Positions 49,990 to 51,295 of a DNA stretch of 51,295 nucleotides are shown here, piece after piece (within the stretch, counting starts at the first letter, position 1; each line of letters opens with the position of its first letter). The translations under genes and the position numbers were made by a program. The stretch is from the NCBI GenBank assembly GCA_045651985.1, contig JAZRTK010000050.1, positions 1-51,295 of the forward strand, given 5' to 3'. The stretch is from SIG710 sp045651985 (GTDB lineage: Bacteria > Bacillota > Clostridia > Oscillospirales > CAG-272). The notes beneath the pieces were generated by a model that did no database searches, had not been told where the DNA came from, and saw only the letters and a program-made list of their open reading frames with translations.

Positions 49990-50021
49990 CAAAAAATCCG
50001 CCCGAATTTCTTCGGGCGGAT
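49990..50021 (-). terminator. Terminator of ppdK
   Basis: An 11-bp stem ATCCGCCCGAA (49996-50006) / TTCGGGCGGAT (50011-50021), loop TTTC, with a T6 tract on the minus-strand 3' side. Confidence 0.88.
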
Positions 50022-50051
50022 AATTTTGTTTATTCAGCTATTCCCTATCAA

Positions 50052-51295
50052 TTAGCCCTTGATAGCTGCCTGTGCTGCTGCAAGGCGAGCGATCGGTACA
50101 CGGAAAGGAGAGCAGGATACATAGTCGAGGCCGATCTTGTGGCAGAACTCAACGGATGTGGGGTCACCACCGTGCTCACCGCAGATACCTACGTGGAGGT
50201 TCTTGTTTACGGGGCGGCCGAGAGTGATTGCCATGTTCATCAGCTTACCAACACCTGTCTGGTCAAGACGAGCGAAAGGATCGTTCTCGAAGATCTTTGT
50301 ATCGTAGTAAGCGTTGAGGAACTTACCTGCGTCGTCACGGGAGAAGCCGTATGTCATCTGGGTCAGGTCGTTTGTACCGAAGCAGAAGAAGTCTGCGTTT
50401 GCAGCGATCTCGTCAGCGGTAAGGCATGCACGAGGAATCTCGATCATCGTACCAACCTCATACTCAAGCTTAGCACCTGCAGAAGCGATCTCAGCGTCAG
50501 CTGTTGCAACAACTACGGACTTAACGTACTTAAGCTCCTTAACGTCTCCAACCAGAGGAATCATGATCTCGGGACGAACGTTCCAGTCGGGATGAGCCTT
50601 CTGAACATTGATAGCCGCACGGATAACAGCGGATGTCTGCATCTTTGCGATCTCGGGATATGTTACAGCGAGGCGGCATCCACGGTGACCCATCATGGGG
50701 TTGAACTCGTGGAGAGATGTGATGATGTTCTTGATGTCCTCAACAGACTTGCCCTGTGCCTTAGCGAGGATCGCGATGTCTTCCTCAGTTGTGGGAACGA
50801 ACTCGTGGAGGGGAGGATCAAGGAATCTGATGCAAACGGGGTTGCCCTCGAGAGCCTCGTAGAGCTTCTCGAAGTCGGACTGCTGGTAAGGAAGGATCTT
50901 TGCAAGTGCAACTTCTCTTTCCTCTGCTGTGTCGGAGCAGATCATCTCACGGAATGCCGCGATTCTGTCTGCTTCGAAGAACATGTGCTCTGTACGGCAG
51001 AGACCGATACCCTCAGCACCAAGCTCTCTTGCCTTCTTTGCGTCAGCGGGAGTATCAGCGTTTGTTCTAACCTTAAGTGTACGGAACTCGTCAGCCCAGC
51101 CCATGATAGTACCGAAGTTACCGGAGATCTCTGCGTCAACTGTGGGAACCATACCGTCGTAAATGTTACCTGTGGAACCGTCGATGGAGATATAATCACC
51201 CTCAACGTATGTCTTGCCTGCGAGTGTGAACTTCTTGTTCTCCTCGTCCATTGCGATTTCACCGCAACCGGAAACGCAGCACTTACCCATACCTC
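50052..51295 (-). CDS. ppdK: Pyruvate, phosphate dikinase, C-terminal part (truncated by window edge)
   Basis: The gene enters from the right edge and ends at 50052, so only about 414 residues are seen. The frame stays open to 51295; the first in-window ATG at 51290 is not the real start, because the sequence around it (GKCCVSGCGE) is internal PPDK just after the phospho-His loop. The PEP-utilising TIM barrel is present: GIGLCRTEHMFF, TMIEIPRA, CFGTNDLTQMTYG, and the catalytic Cys in HVGICGEHGGD. PPDK interconverts pyruvate and PEP with AMP and PPi, a common glycolytic step in Clostridia. Heavy use of a narrow codon set suggests high expression. Confidence 0.96.
   Translation of the reverse strand, partial: GMGKCCVSGCGEIAMDEENKKFTLAGKTYVEGDYISIDGSTGNIYDGMVPTVDAEISGNFGTIMGWADEFRTLKVRTNADTPADAKKARELGAEGIGLCRTEHMFFEADRIAAFREMICSDTAEEREVALAKILPYQQSDFEKLYEALEGNPVCIRFLDPPLHEFVPTTEEDIAILAKAQGKSVEDIKNIITSLHEFNPMMGHRGCRLAVTYPEIAKMQTSAVIRAAINVQKAHPDWNVRPEIMIPLVGDVKELKYVKSVVVATADAEIASAGAKLEYEVGTMIEIPRACLTADEIAANADFFCFGTNDLTQMTYGFSRDDAGKFLNAYYDTKIFENDPFARLDQTGVGKLMNMAITLGRPVNKNLHVGICGEHGGDPTSVEFCHKIGLDYVSCSPFRVPIARLAAAQAAIKG

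Noticed and set aside
1..51295. CRISPR arrays, insertion sequences, prophage or conjugative genes
   Set aside because: No regular repeat-spacer pattern, transposase, integrase or phage structural gene was seen.

Overview
The window looks like chromosome of an uncultured, probably gut-associated, endospore-forming Clostridia (Bacillota). This is inference from gene content: spoIIE, a SleB/CwlJ-type spore-cortex hydrolase homologue, RNase Y, RNase M5, IreB, pyruvate phosphate dikinase, an Ami-type peptide transporter, many Gram-positive lipoproteins and glycosidases, and moderate GC. Oscillospirales or Christensenellales would fit, but no rRNA is present to decide. I see no phage, insertion sequence, CRISPR array or plasmid gene. 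Genes are separated by many hairpin terminators and by near-consensus sigma-A promoters (TTGACA/TTGCAA/TTTACA, 17 bp, TATAAT, often with an extended TGn).

Layout. 1-4700: wecB and two tandem paralogous solute-binding-like lipoproteins. 4700-8360: spoIIE (minus) divergent from a SleB-type cell-wall hydrolase. 8355-15048 (minus): operon mtaB, an unrecognised 550-aa protein, and a heterodimeric ABC exporter. 15220-19418 (plus): two tandem SGNH esterases and an 910-aa surface protein with acetyl-xylan-esterase, leucine-rich-repeat-like and membrane-anchor parts. 19623-22848: tRNA-Thr, tRNA-Tyr, then a DEDDh exonuclease (TTG start), thiI and an RNase M5-like gene. 22886-26277: Entner-Doudoroff/uronate genes (eda-VOC fusion, kdgK) divergent from a Gfo/Idh/MocA oxidoreductase. 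26356-35652 (minus): oppABCDF of the AmiACDEF type plus a membrane protein with a degenerate ApbE-like domain. 36160-39882: RNase Y and a YgiQ-type radical SAM protein. 40078-42640: ireB, ribF and a D,D-carboxypeptidase homologue with two altered catalytic motifs. 42695-50051: GH5 lipoprotein, DUF4832-type TIM-barrel protein, GH13 enzyme and two MFS transporters. The 3' part of ppdK runs off the right edge.

How they fit together. Much of the window serves plant- or host-glycan use: outside the cell a GH5 enzyme and a surface esterase, in the cytoplasm SGNH esterases, a GH13 enzyme and a DUF4832 protein, sugar transporters, KDG/KDPG breakdown to pyruvate, and PPDK at the pyruvate/PEP node. The most unusual locus is the peptide transporter. 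Its core sequence follows the streptococcal Ami lineage, but OppD carries a roughly 230-residue coiled-coil-rich insertion between Walker A and the Q-loop, OppF ends in two predicted membrane helices, and a translationally coupled ApbE-like pseudoenzyme candidate closes the operon. Other points to look at: a PBP homologue in which SxN and KTG have become GNN and NAG, a spoIIE promoter candidate with 21-bp spacing and a 0A-like box, and a perfect 11-bp inverted repeat flanking the eda promoter.
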